A DNA stretch of 64,000 nt from Prostheceraeus crozeri (GCA_907163375.1 CAJQUW010001819.1:248001-312000), one strand, 5' to 3'. Counted from the stretch's first letter, positions 23,174-35,479 are shown. Notes: generated from the letters alone by a model not told the origin. Program-made: numbers and translations.

Positions 23174-24489
23174 ATAATATTACATTTTGTGGTTAAGAAA
23201 CCACGTTCGAAAAAAGCGTTACAGTGAGCTAGGGAGCATGAAAAAGTAGAAATCCAATATGCATCCACTTGCACAGAGCTATTAGGAGTTTCTTCTTTGC
23301 CTAGACGGCGGCAATTGTCTCAAGGATGTTGCTGCTGTAGTCACTTCATCGTCGAACTTTCTCACTATTTTCACGACAATGTTGAGACATTTCAATCAAC
23401 CGAGAACTAGATTTAGCTTTTGGAGAGAAGAATGATGCTGGTGCTAACAGCTTATTCTTCAGAGGAGTGTGCAATTGCAGAATAAAAAGCCACTTACCAT
23501 GGCATTTCTAGCTCAATTTTTTCATGTCATCATGAAGTTCTTCTATAGATGGAAAATGACTGGGTCAAGTTTGATTTTGAAATTCAAGGAAGAACATAAT
23601 TCATGAAATTTACGGAAAAATTGCTCATTTAAGGAATTCAAGAAAGAGTCAGACCCCTGAAATAAGTGAATCATCACCTAAAGAGAACCATTGATAGGGA
23701 CCTTTAGGAGTTATTGAAATTACTTAGAAGTCATTTCAAAGTTGTCACATACCTTATCTTAAATTTTAGCAATCATTCAGAATGACAGATGCAATTGACT
23801 TGCTGCATCCAAAAACCGAGAAAAAGACAAGCCTAGTGCGCTTCTTTAGAATGCTTAAATTACCATGAAGCATAACAAATTCGCTTACGCGTCTGTAATT
23901 TTATTCAATAACTATCTTCCTCTTTTTTGATATAATCTGTTCCACTTTCATATCTATTTGGTGCCAATGATTTAATCGATAACACTTTAAAGGAAAAAAA
24001 CCACCTGTCTGAATCAAAAATTTAACATTAATTGTCACAACCTTTTAAAACAAGGCGTTGATGGCAAATATCAAGCAAATCCTAAGAGGAAGAAATTCGA
24101 ATAATATATTAATTATCGATTAGGCTCCTCTTTAATCCCTAATTTTATTTTACGCAAAGTCTCATTTTCCGCTAACTTGTGATCATTAAACTGTGTATGG
24201 CGTCAAGAATAGCTGGTCTCCATAACCGGTAATCACTAATCACTCTATCAGAGAACTTTCTCTGTCGCAACCATCGCACTCATAATATGCAGACAGATAA
24301 GATGAAAATATATGAATATTGAAATCACATTTAAAGCAAAGAAGTTACCTTTAACTGACTTAACCTTTGAAATGTATTGATAACTGTATACTGGTTTTGT
24401 ATTAAGCAATATGACAGATTCATCAATCTGTCAAGCAGAAACGCTTGTTTGCATTTGATCTCCTTTATTTGTGCCTAACAACCAAAGTA

Positions 24490-25034
24490 TGGGAGAGCGG
24501 GTATATGGGCCACTTGAGTTTGAGGGATGTAGAAACCACTCTAAGACCAACTTTTTTTAGCCTAATCCTGAGCTGTGGAGAGATACGCAAGGTTCCCATG
24601 ATGCCCGCTTCACATTGTTGTACGGGATATTTCGTGAATGGAGATGCCCGTGAATTTAGAGATGTCCCGTAGCACCCCATGTTCTATGGCCCGCAACTCC
24701 CCACCAGAGCCATATTTTGCAAAATTTGTTGTTACTACAAATATTCAATTTATTTCAGTCAACCGGTTTTGTTTTCTCGAAGATCATTACCCATACTATA
24801 TCTCCAAAGTCAAAATCCCAATGGGTCCTCAAGCATTGCTTAATCGGAAGTAAAATCACATTTACAAAATGAGCGCTGAAATTTCTGTAAGAACTTAATC
24901 TGGGATAAATAAATGTGCCGTCAGAAACACCGCATGTTCCTATTTGCAATGTTTTCACTTACATATACTCGGTAACTATATCAGGTTTGAAGTGTAGCGC
25001 ACAGGAGGGTGGCCCATAGCACACCGATCTCCCA
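24490..25034. mobile_element. MITE next to TLCD-like exon 2
   Basis: The left end TGGGAGAGCGGGTATATGGG and the right end, inverse of TGGGAGATCGGTGTGCTATG, form imperfect inverted termini of about 26 bp that both reach GGGCCAC. Each end is flanked by TA, suggesting a Tc1/mariner-type target. No coding potential remains. Its right end lies about 85 bp from the donor site of exon 2. Confidence 0.65.
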
Positions 25035-25121
25035 TAGTAATTGTCACCCTTAATTTTTAGATCTTGTAGGGAAAATTAGCTCATGGTCACACTGTAAGGA
25101 CGAAAAAGAAATAGCACTTAC

Positions 25122-25204
25122 CGGTAGAAAACACAACCATGAAATACGTATAAGGAACTACATGTGCGACGAGGTCATCCATCAGGGCGGGGTAATAGTA
25201 GAAG
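25122..25204 (-). CDS. TLCD-like gene, coding exon 2
   Basis: This 83-nt exon is bounded by TTGCAG| and CCG|GTAAGT on the minus strand. It completes codon 79 (Cys), encodes residues 80-106 (FYYYPALMDD..., YTYFMVVFST) and gives the first base of Gly107. It is too short to stand out as an open frame. It was found because its phases match exons 1 and 3 and because the joined sequence continues the TLC domain. A MITE ends about 85 bp beyond its donor. Confidence 0.88.
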
Positions 25205-26140
25205 CTGCAAGACAAATGCTCAAGTCAAATGTGAGTATGGCCACATACAGAGTAACTTGTTATCTGAAATCATCATGATTAAGTATCCATAAAATTCACA
25301 TGTATTGTTGTTGATATCAGTGCTTGTTGTTCATCCACATTGATAGAGCCATTTATTGTTGCAACTGCTTCTCACTTTTGCGTTCCTTTCTTTAAGTAAT
25401 AGCTGTGATTTTCCTTCTACGCAACTCTCATTCGACCAGAAAAGTCCGTATCCACGTGTCCCACTAAACTATCTCATCACTCAATAACACTTTGAAAAGG
25501 TTTGTCTATGACAACCTGAAAATATTTATATTTATCTTAAGGTTTCTCAACTCTTTTCTTTGCGACACTCAATCGTTCACCCTTGATAAAAATTTCGCCG
25601 GCATCCCTGCACAAAATAGTTCAACTCATAAATGGTTTGACTGCCTGAATCCACACGACATTGACCATTTACACATGTGTGATTGAATGTAGCATTATAT
25701 CATGGAATTTAGAAAAATGAGACATAGACGAGATTGCATTAGCAGACGTCGAGCGAATGCATCCTTCTATTGTCTGTTAGGTTTTGGCACAACATCACAA
25801 TTGTAGGAAAATGAAAGAATTTCGTAAACATATGTCTGCTGACGGATGCATGCGTAGTTTCCATGACTTCTGATTTCAGCTAAAGCCCGCATGACATCCA
25901 CAATGCTATCAATGATTCACATGAATTCTCATTTGAGAAGCCTAGGGTTTTGTATAACAATAATTCGCTTTATTCCCTCACAATATAACTCGGTGAGCAC
26001 AGAACATGCATCACGACAGTCAATAAAACAGTTGAAGAAGAGAAAATGCTAACAAGACAGGATGATTGAAATAGATATCTTTCTGGGAAATATGCAAAAT
26101 TTCAAGTGATGAGGTAATGCTCACCAGGACATTGCGGAAT
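25205..26140. other. Intron 1 sequence, nothing recognised
   Basis: This is AT-rich intronic DNA between exon 2 of the TLCD-like gene and the hAT remnant. I see no gene, repeat array or inverted ends. Confidence 0.4.
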
Positions 26141-26149
26141 TGTTGTTTT

Positions 26150-26640
26150 ATTTTGCCGGTGCGGATAAAGCTGAATTTAGTGTTTCTGTCTATTGTTCAC
26201 ATCAGCAAAAGAAGACATCATTTTCCTAATCCTACGAGAGAAGATTGAGGCACGTATCACCATGCTCGGCCATCATTTAGTGTTGATGTTCAGGTAGATG
26301 TTGGCACGAAAGGGCGTCAAAGTCACAAGTCGATCATTTTTCTGACGTGCAAGAGACCACGGTTGGAGAAATCGGATGATGAGGTTGGACGATTCGCGGA
26401 GGAACCTAATCTAGAAATGTTCGAAGATTCGAAGGCATGGTGGAAAATGAAAACCCATGTTTACCCCTCCATCCTTCCGCTTGCCATTAATACATTAACA
26501 GTGCAACATGAATCTGCTTCCGTGGAGCAATTTCTCTTCACAGTTCTCCACCTTCATCATCAGGGCAGTGATCGCACATCAAGCCTGATGAGTGACCATC
26601 TTCAGCACTCACTTTTTTGTGTCGCGCAATAAGTTTTTGC
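26150..26640 (+). pseudogene. hAT transposase C-terminal remnant
   Basis: The frame 26363-26632 contains AWWKMKTHVYPSILPLAINT then LTVQHESASVEQFLFTVL. It follows the hAT dimerisation pattern (W...YP.L..LA...L.....S.S.ER.FS). The region upstream is frame-broken and the ends of the element are not visible. It is unrelated in position to the hAT at 10.6-14.0 kb. Confidence 0.6.
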
Positions 26641-28864
26641 TAGACAATTGATTCAATTTTTGACATTATACATTTCGCGTGCTCGCTGTTTGTATTGCGT
26701 TATCTGGAAGCTGTGTGTTTTTTATGATATAAAATACTAAATTTCAATTTTCACAATTTGATGAATCCAAAGGTCTGACGAGAATTTCAACTCCTTCAGT
26801 ATGGATATTTTACAGATGTGCTACAGATTTTTATGTAGTTGGACACAATATGGTAAAATAAAACTAAGACAACTGTCAGCATTTTACCGGTTTCGAAGAT
26901 AAACAACGCATGAAGAATAGAAAAACTTCGTTCCACAGCAGCGAATTCTCTTGATCGATCGATCGCTTCTATAACCAGTGATGATGGTTGATCGATTGTT
27001 CGGTGATAAATGAAGCATGATCGAATATCGCATCGTTCGAATTCCCTGGTTGGATCCAATACTATAATTCGACCGCTATAAATCCAACCCTTGCCGATTC
27101 ATTATAATACACGGCTGATTATGTTAACCGCGAGTTTGATAATCGCATTTGATGGTAACATTAATCACTATATAGCGACAAATAGTAAGGCTATTCCTGT
27201 TTTATTTCACTTCATTATCTAACGAAAAATTATCAACGATCATCTTTTAGTAAGATATTTCCATGATGACAGCTGCCGAGTTCTCTGCTGCAGTCTCGCA
27301 TCTTGTCGACAACTTAAAACTTGTCACCGAAAATAATAGAAGCCATTTTGAACATTAAATGTGATGCACTTGTGCATGAATGTATTGGATTAGATATGAT
27401 TCTATCACGCGGTAATAATATTCTTGATGGTGTTCTTGTTGATCATGACATTGCTTCTGTATAAATGTGAAATTGTTTCCCCAATTGGTTCATCTGATCA
27501 TAATTCTGTTCTTTGTAATGTGAAGCATGAATGTAAAAGTGCTCCGGATGATTCCTTTAAAACTGTCCTTAGTTTGAGTTCTAGAAATATTTGTTCATTT
27601 GTATCTGCCTTAAGGAATGTTAATTGGTCTGAAATGCATGACATGTCTTACAGTATTGATGAAAAATGTCAAATTTTCTATGATGTTGTAAATTTGTACA
27701 TTCTGCAGAATATTCCAACTAGAACCGTGCAATCATCAATTAATGATAAGCCTTGGATGACGACATACATCAACGATTTGATTAATAAAGGTTGGTCTGC
27801 TTTCAGAAATGGCAATATGACTTTATATGTCAGTCTTCGAAACAAGGTCCGCTCTGAAATAAATAAAGCAAAATTGAAATGGGGTAAGCGATCAAAGAAT
27901 TCTCCCAAAGATTTGTGGAAGGTGACTAACACGGTAATTGGAAAAAACACTATGGATCCTCTTCATGGTATTCTTTCGGAATATGAAACAATTGATGATG
28001 CATCCAATGCCATCAGCAATCAGTTATGTGCTAATTTCCAACAAGAACATTTTCCGGCGTCAAATGATTTTTTGGAAAATCAAGGAAGTCAATGGAACTT
28101 TGAACTTACTGTGTCTGAGGTTGAGCGAGAATTGTCCAGATTAAACCCTGCGAAGGCTAATGAATAGGACCTAATTCCATCTGTTCTCTACAAGAAAGCA
28201 TCCTTCGAATTGGCACCTCCATTAACGCATATTTTCAATGAATGCATTCGTAAATCTTACTTTCCATCTGTATGGAAGTATGCTCACATATCTCCGATTC
28301 CAAAAATGTCCTTTCCGACAATCTGTGATTTGAGATCCATATCCCTTTTACTTGTGCCTTGCATAATTTTTGAGCGCTTTGTGGCTAGATCTCTTCGTGC
28401 TGAGTTTGAAGCCGCTGCGGGTCCTTCACAACATGGAGCCAGGAGAGAGTCATCAACCACTACTGCCCTGATAACTCTTCACGATCAAATAACAAAATTG
28501 TTGGATCTTGATGATGTGGTTGGTGTTCAATTGTTAATGTATGATCTTGCAAAGGCATTTGATATGATAAATCACAATTTGATTGTTAAACGTCTTGTTC
28601 AATGTCATTTTCCTCTGAATTTTGTTAGATTTGTGAATTCATATTTGACTGAGAGAACCCAAAGCATTCGACTTCACTCTGTTGTCAGTGAGCCAATAGC
28701 TACTGATTCTGGTGTATCCCTCTGTCTCTGCCAGATGTCTCACTCAACCTGCGGCCTCAAAGCGGTGAAAGGGTGAAAACGGAGTCGCAATAAGGCTTAG
28801 TCGTCTGAAGCTCATGCTTCTTTATTTTACTGGTCATTGAATTTATTTTTGTTTGATTAATTTT

Positions 28865-29101
28865 TCATTCTTTTTCTCCACGTTTGTTTATTTTAAATGT
28901 GTGGTAGGCTTCGGCCGTCCCAATTAACACCACCCCCTGGTTTGCGAGATATGAACAGTCATCAGATGTTTCATGTTGTTGAATCAGGTTTTTGGGCATG
29001 GCACTTATTTGCCTCATTTGTGATCGAACTTCCTTCCACTTCTCTCTTTTGCACTTCCCCATTTGTTGCAGGTTAAGGTGTGACAGATCCAACGTATTCA
29101 C
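28865..29101 (-). other. Unexplained minus-strand frame in the inner LINE 5' part
   Basis: A 78-codon frame reads MNTLDLSHLNLQQMGKCKRE, then KWKEVRSQMRQISAMPKNLI. It is opposite in direction to the rest of the inner LINE. It could be an inverted 5' segment (twin priming), foreign sequence picked up during insertion, or chance. I do not recognise the protein. Confidence 0.3.
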
Positions 29102-29539
29102 GGCATACGGGCGTCAGGTAGTTCGAGGGTCCCGAACCCACTGGTAATGCTTTGGGAGGCAGGCCCAGTCAACTGCTCGAAAAAAGCGGTACAGTTCCAC
29201 TGCCACGGACATGCGTGGGTAGCTTTACTGAGGGGTTTAGCCCGTGTAGTTGTATCCGGTTCCTCTGTGGCCTACCTGACTTGTACCCATTGTTACGACA
29301 AAAGGGTTCTCATTTGGGTTTCTTCAAGCTTTTGCGACATGAACTGTGCCTATAAGCGTGACCACTTTTTCCATAAGTATAAGCGTGACAGTATCGCTGG
29401 CAATCTTGAATTGTACAAAACCGCACGTAGACATTGCAAGGAAACCATACATCAGGCCAAAAGCCGTTACGCTTTGTATGTACGGAAATCCATTGCTACC
29501 CAAAAGCTTGGCTCTAAGGACTTCTGGAGGATTTAAAAC

Positions 29540-30686
29540 AGTGTCACCAGTTGTAACAACAGTGCTTCCAATTGCTGGCAAGATTTTTGAAGCAGTGATT
29601 AACCAACACGTTGTTGACTTCCTTGAAACTCAGAACCTTCTATCAGAAGAACAGTATGGCTTCAGGCACTCTCGATCAACTGCAGATCTTCTTTCATATG
29701 TCACTGAACATGTGAGTCGTGTCCTTGACAGACAAGGTGAGACGAGATCAGTTGCCTTGGATATATCCAAGGCATTCGATAAAGTCTGGCATCAGGGACT
29801 CCTTATGAAGCTGAAGTCTTATGGAGTTGCTGATCAACTCCACAAACTTCTTGCTTCTTTCCTTAGAAGTGACCGGCAGATATCTGTCGTCTTAGATGGC
29901 CAAAAGTCTTCCACCAAGTTTGTCAATGCAGGAGTTCCTCAAGGGTCAATTTTGGGACCCACTCTTTTTCTGTTGTACATCAACGACCTCCCAGACTGCC
30001 TAGTGAGTAAATTGGTGATGTATGCAGATGACACAACACTCTTCAATTCCAATGAGCGACTCGCTAAAAACACTCAGCAACGTCAGCAGTTATGCGACGT
30101 TCTTAATGAAGACTTACGCAGGGTCTCAGAATGGGGCGCCAATTGGCTTGTTTCCTTCAATCCTTCAAAAACTCAGAGTATTCTGCACTCACGACTTAAA
30201 GGAGATGATGATCATAGCATTAAGATGTCAGATAATAGGATCAGAGAACAAGATTCCATCTCCTTTCTTGGATTGGCGGTTACGAAAGACTTGTCATGGA
30301 AACCGTACATCCGATCCATTAGCAAGCAGGCAGCTCAACGTATTGGTAGTCTCTATCATGCCAGCAGCTATCTTCCACCACAGACTGTCTGCTATCTTTA
30401 CAAGTCCACTATTCGTCCTCTGATGGAGTATTGTTGTCATCTGTGGGCAGGCGCCCCACAAACGCATCTTAACCTCCTTGAACGGGTTGAGAAACTTGTC
30501 AAGAATCTCATGGGTGAAAAACTTGCTAGCAAGTTGCAGCCGCTCTCCGTCAGACGGGATGTTGCTTCACTCAGTCTCTTCTACAGGTACTATTTCGGTA
30601 GAAGCAGCTCTGCAGTAAATGAGTGCGTACCCAAACCTAAGATCTTCTCCAGAAGCACACGCAGAGCTAACGCCCACGTACTGTGA
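29540..30686 (+). CDS. Reverse-transcriptase ORF of the inner LINE (N-terminally incomplete)
   Basis: An open frame of about 380 codons covers RT fingers and palm (EEQYGFRHSRSTADLLSYV, VALDISKAFDKVWHQGLL), the NAGVPQGSILGPTLFLLY box, the catalytic LVMYADDTTLF, and a C-terminal domain ending RRANAHVL. There is no stop or frameshift in this span. The endonuclease and early RT are missing, so no functional protein is expected. The protein sequence points to the Jockey/CR1 branch of LINEs. Confidence 0.88.
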
Positions 30687-31821
30687 GTCGCTAGAAAAAC
30701 TGTTTTGTTCGCACGGCACAGCTTTGAAATCACCTTCCCCAGACCACTTTCCCTGACCAATACAATCTTGATACTTGCAAGAGGCGTGCGAATAGGTTTC
30801 TGATGGGGACAGCTTAATCAGATTAGAAGATCTGTTTTTTTTTTAATTTTATTTATTTAAAATAATACAATTTGTTACTTTTCATTGAGTAACCCCTAGC
30901 TTCGTTCATGGCTCATAGCTGTGCTAGGGGTGAAAATTCTGTAAAAAAAAATCCCAGGGCTCCGTTTTGGGGCCATTACTTTTTATTGCTACCATTGGCA
31001 ACCTCACACCAATTTTTTCTTCAACAACTATTGTCAAATATATTGATGACATAACCATCTGTGTGCCTATTTGCAAAAGTGATTTTTATGAAAATGATGT
31101 GATAGCTGAGCACGACTATGTTTTGCAGTGGTCAAAGGATATGAACCTTCACATCAATGCTCAGAAATCTAATTGCATGTATTTTCGCAAAAGAAGTGAC
31201 AGTACACCTTGTGTTATTCCAGATTGCGAATTTGTACAAGAGCAGCGTATTCTTGGTGTCATCTGGTCGAATGATCTTCGTTGGCAATCACATGTTGAGC
31301 ATGTTTCTAAGCTTTTTGCTCAAAGATTGCATTGTCTTAGAATTGTGAAAAGTTTTTTGAGCAAACCTGATCTGATCTGTGTATAATTGTCTGTTGAGAT
31401 CACTTCTTGAGTACTGTGCTCCACTTTTTGTTGGTATGCCGGAATGTCTTTCACATCACTTTGAAAAGTTGCAGAGGCGAGCACATAAAATAATTTGTGG
31501 TATTGAATGTGAATTGCCATGTTTGGAGAACCTTAACATCAGGAGACTCAGATTATCAAAGACTCTTTTTGACAAATGCTCATCCCCAACGCACCCCTTG
31601 CTCAATCGGCTTCCTCTTGTCAGCCTTCGAACAGGGCGTACCATTCTACCGTTCTCAAATACCTCGCGCCGAATGAACTCATTCATTATGTACATCTCAG
31701 CACTCCCGCATAGACAATTTGATAAATGAACTCTTTAATGTGTCTTTAATTGCATCTACACCTTACCTACTTTTCTGATTGTATAATTTCTGATTTTCAT
31801 GATTTTTATTCATTTGAAATA

Positions 31822-32536
31822 ATAGTCCGGCAGCCAGAGCGAGTTTCTGCAGGGAACGAGGCCGAAAATGATACTTTCACAGAATGATGTACACCCTATG
31901 CCTACTACGAATTCGCGCGTCTGCCGAGTTCTAGTGAGTTCCTCTTCTTGTCAGACACGATCAAAGAAATACACATGTAAATCCAATGGGACGCAGATTG
32001 CAGCTTTTGGTTAAAATGAGATTTTCAATGTTTTCGCTCGTTGCGGTAAAAATACTCAGTCAAGAGTCATAATTTTTGGTATGGAATGTCTTCAGGTCAT
32101 TTCCTACCATTTGTATGCGATATTATCATGCTTTTGATCGGCGATGTATACGATAATGTGGTTCAATGTGGATAAAGTGGGCCAACATATTGGTACTTGC
32201 CGACAGTAGGAGGCTTGTCAAATCTGAATGAATGTAGTTTTATAGATATATGTTTATGAACCTGATAAGAAATGACCTGAAGACATTCCATGCCAAAAAT
32301 TATGACTCTTACCGTAACGAGCGAAAACATTGAAAATCTCATTTTAACCAAAAGCTGCAATCTGCGTCCCATTGGATTTACATGTGTATTTCTTTGATCG
32401 TGTCTGACAAGAAGAGGAACTCACTAGAACTCGGCAGACGCGCGAATTCGTAGTAGGCATAGGGTGTACATCATTCTGTGAAAGTATCATTTTCGGCCTC
32501 GTTCCCTGCAGAAACTCGCTCTGGCTGCCGGACTAT
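31822..32536. mobile_element. Foldback element with about 280-bp inverted arms
   Basis: The left arm starts ATAGTCCGGCAGCCAGAGCG and runs to about 32105. It is repeated almost exactly in inverse from about 32270 to 32536. The arms share long runs such as GGGACGCAGATTGCAGC. The centre (about 160 bp) has no coding potential. It is inserted in the 3' end of the outer LINE. The flanks AAATA / AAATC may be a mutated 5-bp duplication. It has no transposase and must be non-autonomous. Confidence 0.88.
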
Positions 32537-32639
32537 AAATCGTTTCTATTCTATTATATTCTATACTTTCTGCTATTATTTTAAAAATCTTCAAGCATGC
32601 TAGTGCCCCTGATACTCTATCCTATGCAAAATGCTGCAT

Positions 32640-32951
32640 TAAATATGAAAATTACAGCTCATTTACATCTTGTGTTACTTTTGGCCAGCCGTGTACAACA
32701 GGAAGATTACCGGCCTTACATTTTTCTGACAGTAATCCTTGCGAAATGCAATCGAGAGCTTTCGAAACGGCAATACTGATTACGGCAGCACAATGAGTAG
32801 AAATGTTATCAATGTTTTGCGACACAAAATGTTGAAGATATATTATCGCCGTGATTGTAGAAGCGCCGGGGCGGAAGTTATACTGGCATTTATCGCACTT
32901 CTTTTTCAGTTTCCACGTACTTCGGCTCGATCTCTTTAGCTTGCTACTCAA
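32640..32951 (-). pseudogene. LINE reverse-transcriptase remnant
   Basis: The minus-strand frame reads CQYNFRPGASTITAIIYLQH and FVSQNIDNISTHCAAVISIA then VSKALDCISQGLLSEKCKAG. This matches the RT region with FRPG.ST..A and (D)LSKAFD.I.H..LL..K seen in CR1/L2-type LINEs. The fragment is short, with both ends lost. Confidence 0.7.
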
Positions 32952-32974
32952 AGTACACTTCGCAAACTTAATGA

Positions 32975-33112
32975 AAAGTCCAAAGCGTACTTTGGCAAAG
33001 TAAGCTTTCGCTCGCTAGCCAAAGTACGCTTTGGACTTTCTTCAAGTTTTAGAGAGACTAACCAATCGCGGTTAGTCTCGATAGTCTTGATAATCAACTT
33101 CGACTTGATTAT
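32975..33112. repeat. Three hairpins in a row
   Basis: First hairpin: AAAGTCCAAAGCGTACTTTG-GC at 32975-32996 pairs perfectly with 33018-33039 (22 bp, 21-nt spacer). Second: GAGACTAACC 33054-33063 pairs with 33070-33079 (6-nt loop). Third: ATAATCAA 33090-33097 pairs with 33105-33112 (7-nt loop). The preceding bases 32941-32970 contain a diverged direct copy of the first hairpin's right side. Confidence 0.8.
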
Positions 33113-33509
33113 GACCTTTGTCAGAGGAGTCATCCACTTTTTGTCACGGTCTGATAAGCAAACATAGGCCTACATTGTTGACATATGAAGCCTACAAATG
33201 TAATTGAAGAAAAGATTGCGCTGTTCGTCAACATCAATTGAACATAGTAACTGATCACTATGGATGGTTCAGAATGATTTGAATGCTTCACGGAGTTTGA
33301 AAATCGGTGAAGAGCGAAGATAAGCAGACATGCATTTTGCGGTGAAGAGTTGTAGAATGTTTCTGATGACAGATAGAAGGATAAGCAGACATTGTCTTAT
33401 GATCTGATTTTCTTAGAGGTGACTCATAAGATCTGCTTTAAATATTTGGTCATACCTTCTTTTTTGTATTTTTTTATCTAATCATTTTTGCGCAAAGCGC
33501 CTAATATAG

Positions 33510-34820
33510 GTAGCTATAAAATGTTTACTTGCACGGCGTTTCGGAAGTCTTGGTCGCGTACAAATAAACCAAATCGGTCACTACAAATATGAGAGTATAC
33601 CGAGCTTAAATGTGCAAAATTTATAATGTGTATATGTGCATCACTACAATATCTGCCTATGAGAAAGCAGCAAATGACTGAAGTGTCAAGAAATCCGGTG
33701 TAACATAGCATCCAGAAGTCAAGTATGTGCACATCACAGAAATGTCTAAGAGAAGAACAGAGAACTGTGATAGGAAGGATAAAATGCCCTTCCCCTTGGC
33801 TGCATTCACTAAGTTGTTTTCCTTCCTAATGGAAATGGACTCGGTAGCCACGTGCGCATGATTATCGCTGCGATTCTCAATAATGCCCATTTAAACTACA
33901 CCAATTCAGAGTGAGTCTGCTCACGTTGAAACACAGCTGAGACTCGTGATGCAAAATGTTTGTAAATTCTTGATCTCACGGTTCTGTTTGTTCGACCAAC
34001 ATGTATGCAGCATTTCAGCGTTGTTGGCATGTAATTGTGTGCTGTAGTACAGCAGTTCCGAAATGATGCTGATGCACATGCTCTACAGTATCGAGGACAA
34101 GGAAGACATTCTTCAATATGATCTCAATGACAGACCTAGTGGAGCTTCTGTTTGAAAGATAGGTTTTTTCTTCTTTGTATTATCGGTCATCTTCGCAAGC
34201 CGAGGATTTTCGTGAGTAGTGAGCTACAACGGGCTAGAGGCAATGCCTCTGTAGACAATATCGAGAAGAGTGAACGTGATTATAAAGACTTCAAAGTCTC
34301 GGCTACTCAAAACGGTATATTCAGCATGCTGATTGAATATGTAAAAAAAATTACTAAAAAGAATAAAAACAATGTTAGGGATCAACCTGTGACACACATT
34401 AAAATTCCTTTCGTCAATGAAAAGCAAAATCCTCGGCCTGCAAAGATCAGCGAATATTTAAAGAAGAAAAATACGTATCTTTCAGACGGAACATCCACTA
34501 GGTCTGTCATTGAGACCAATCAAAGAATGTTTTGCTTGCTCTCGATATTGTACTGTAGAGCATGTGCATCAGCATCATTTCCGAACTGCTGTACGGAAAT
34601 TAGATAGGTCTTATGCTGATGTACGGAATAATACTGATGTACTTTTTTTTGGATGCTATGTTACACAGGATTTCTTGATACTTAGGCATGTTTTCTTTTC
34701 TCACAGACAGATTGATACACATCACATTTTGCCTTACTCACATACTCCCTGATATTTGTAATGACTGACTAGGCTCATTTGTATGTAACCAAGACTTCCG
34801 AAATGTCGTGCAAGTAAACT
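33510..34820. repeat. Large imperfect inverted repeat, possible retroelement pair
   Basis: The segments 33510-33712 and about 34630-34820 are inverted copies, as are 34046-34165 and 34470-34600. The arms are about 80% identical with indels. On the minus strand at about 34010-33960 one arm reads CIHVGRTNRTVRSRIYKHF, which resembles the GIY-YIG nuclease motif (YIG.T...R...H). That motif accompanies Penelope-like retroelements, among others. The structure may be two inverted fragments of one such element. The interpretation is tentative. Confidence 0.5.
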
Positions 34821-35479
34821 TTATATACAGATGTTGAGACGTTTAGCGCGAAAATAGAGAAAAAGGAAATAAAGACTCATACCGCTAAGAGGCATTATCA
34901 ACGAAATAAATGTTGGCAAGGCCGTCAGACACCAATATAACTATCATACATGCATGGTATGCCCCAAATGAAGAAATCCCGCTAAGAAGAGTGGGGTACT
35001 ATGGTACAAAGCGATAACAAAGATTGCTTTTTTCAATGAGCATGACTGATGAGACTCATTCATAGGAAAGTGATTTTACTGCAGATTCATCAAGCAAAAG
35101 TTAATTGCAAATTTGGTTTCAATCTTGTCTATAGGCTACATTAGATTGCATTTCCTTCGTTATCGATTGTCTTATTGTCCATTATGTTCACTATGCAAGG
35201 GACCCCTTCAACAACTTTCGTTACCGAAAGAAACCCATCCAACGTGTAGTAGCCCTGCATGCATATTCAATGGTCACTTCAGCAATTACAATGGAGTTTC
35301 ATTGTGAACATTCATTTTTTAATGTACAATTGTCCCCTCCGGGATTTTCAAAAGGTAGAGTTTCAATTTCAAATTTAAAGCCCAATTAAAGGTCGCGATC
35401 AAAAAATTTGGTCTGTTATGAGAGACAGGAAAATCTGTTCGAAATCCTCTGTTGTCATTTCGGGTTATGATTGATAGCA

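Larger units (their letters stand above)
28721..30950 (+). mobile_element. Inner LINE (Jockey-like) inserted into the outer LINE
   Basis: The insert is bounded by the target duplication ATCCC (28716-28720 and 30951-30955) and ends in an A-rich tail. Joining the flanks restores GVSQGSVLG of the outer reverse transcriptase without loss of a base. The insert is 2.2 kb, 5'-truncated and internally deleted between DFWRI (about 29536) and TTVLPIAGKIFEAVINQ. It is clearly younger than its host element. Confidence 0.92.
27330..32575 (+). mobile_element. Outer LINE (CR1/Jockey group), split by two insertions
   Basis: The copy starts within the endonuclease C-terminus (ILDGVLVDHDIAS, then PIGSSDHNSVLCNV), continues with the linker and RT N-terminus (27424-28715), and resumes at 30956 with QGSVLGPLLF. 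The RT box KYIDDITICV and a C-terminal part follow to 31729. The 3' tail is ATTCTATTCTAT-like (32545-32575), after a foldback at 31822-32536. A stop at 28165 and a frameshift near 31380 make it inactive. It lies antisense in intron 1 of the TLCD-like gene. A similar tail ends the LINE at 49.4 kb. Confidence 0.88.

Noticed and set aside
34152-34607. 151-codon frame across the centre of the inverted pair
   Set aside because: It spans repeat arm, centre and opposite arm. The lysine-rich centre has no recognisable domain.
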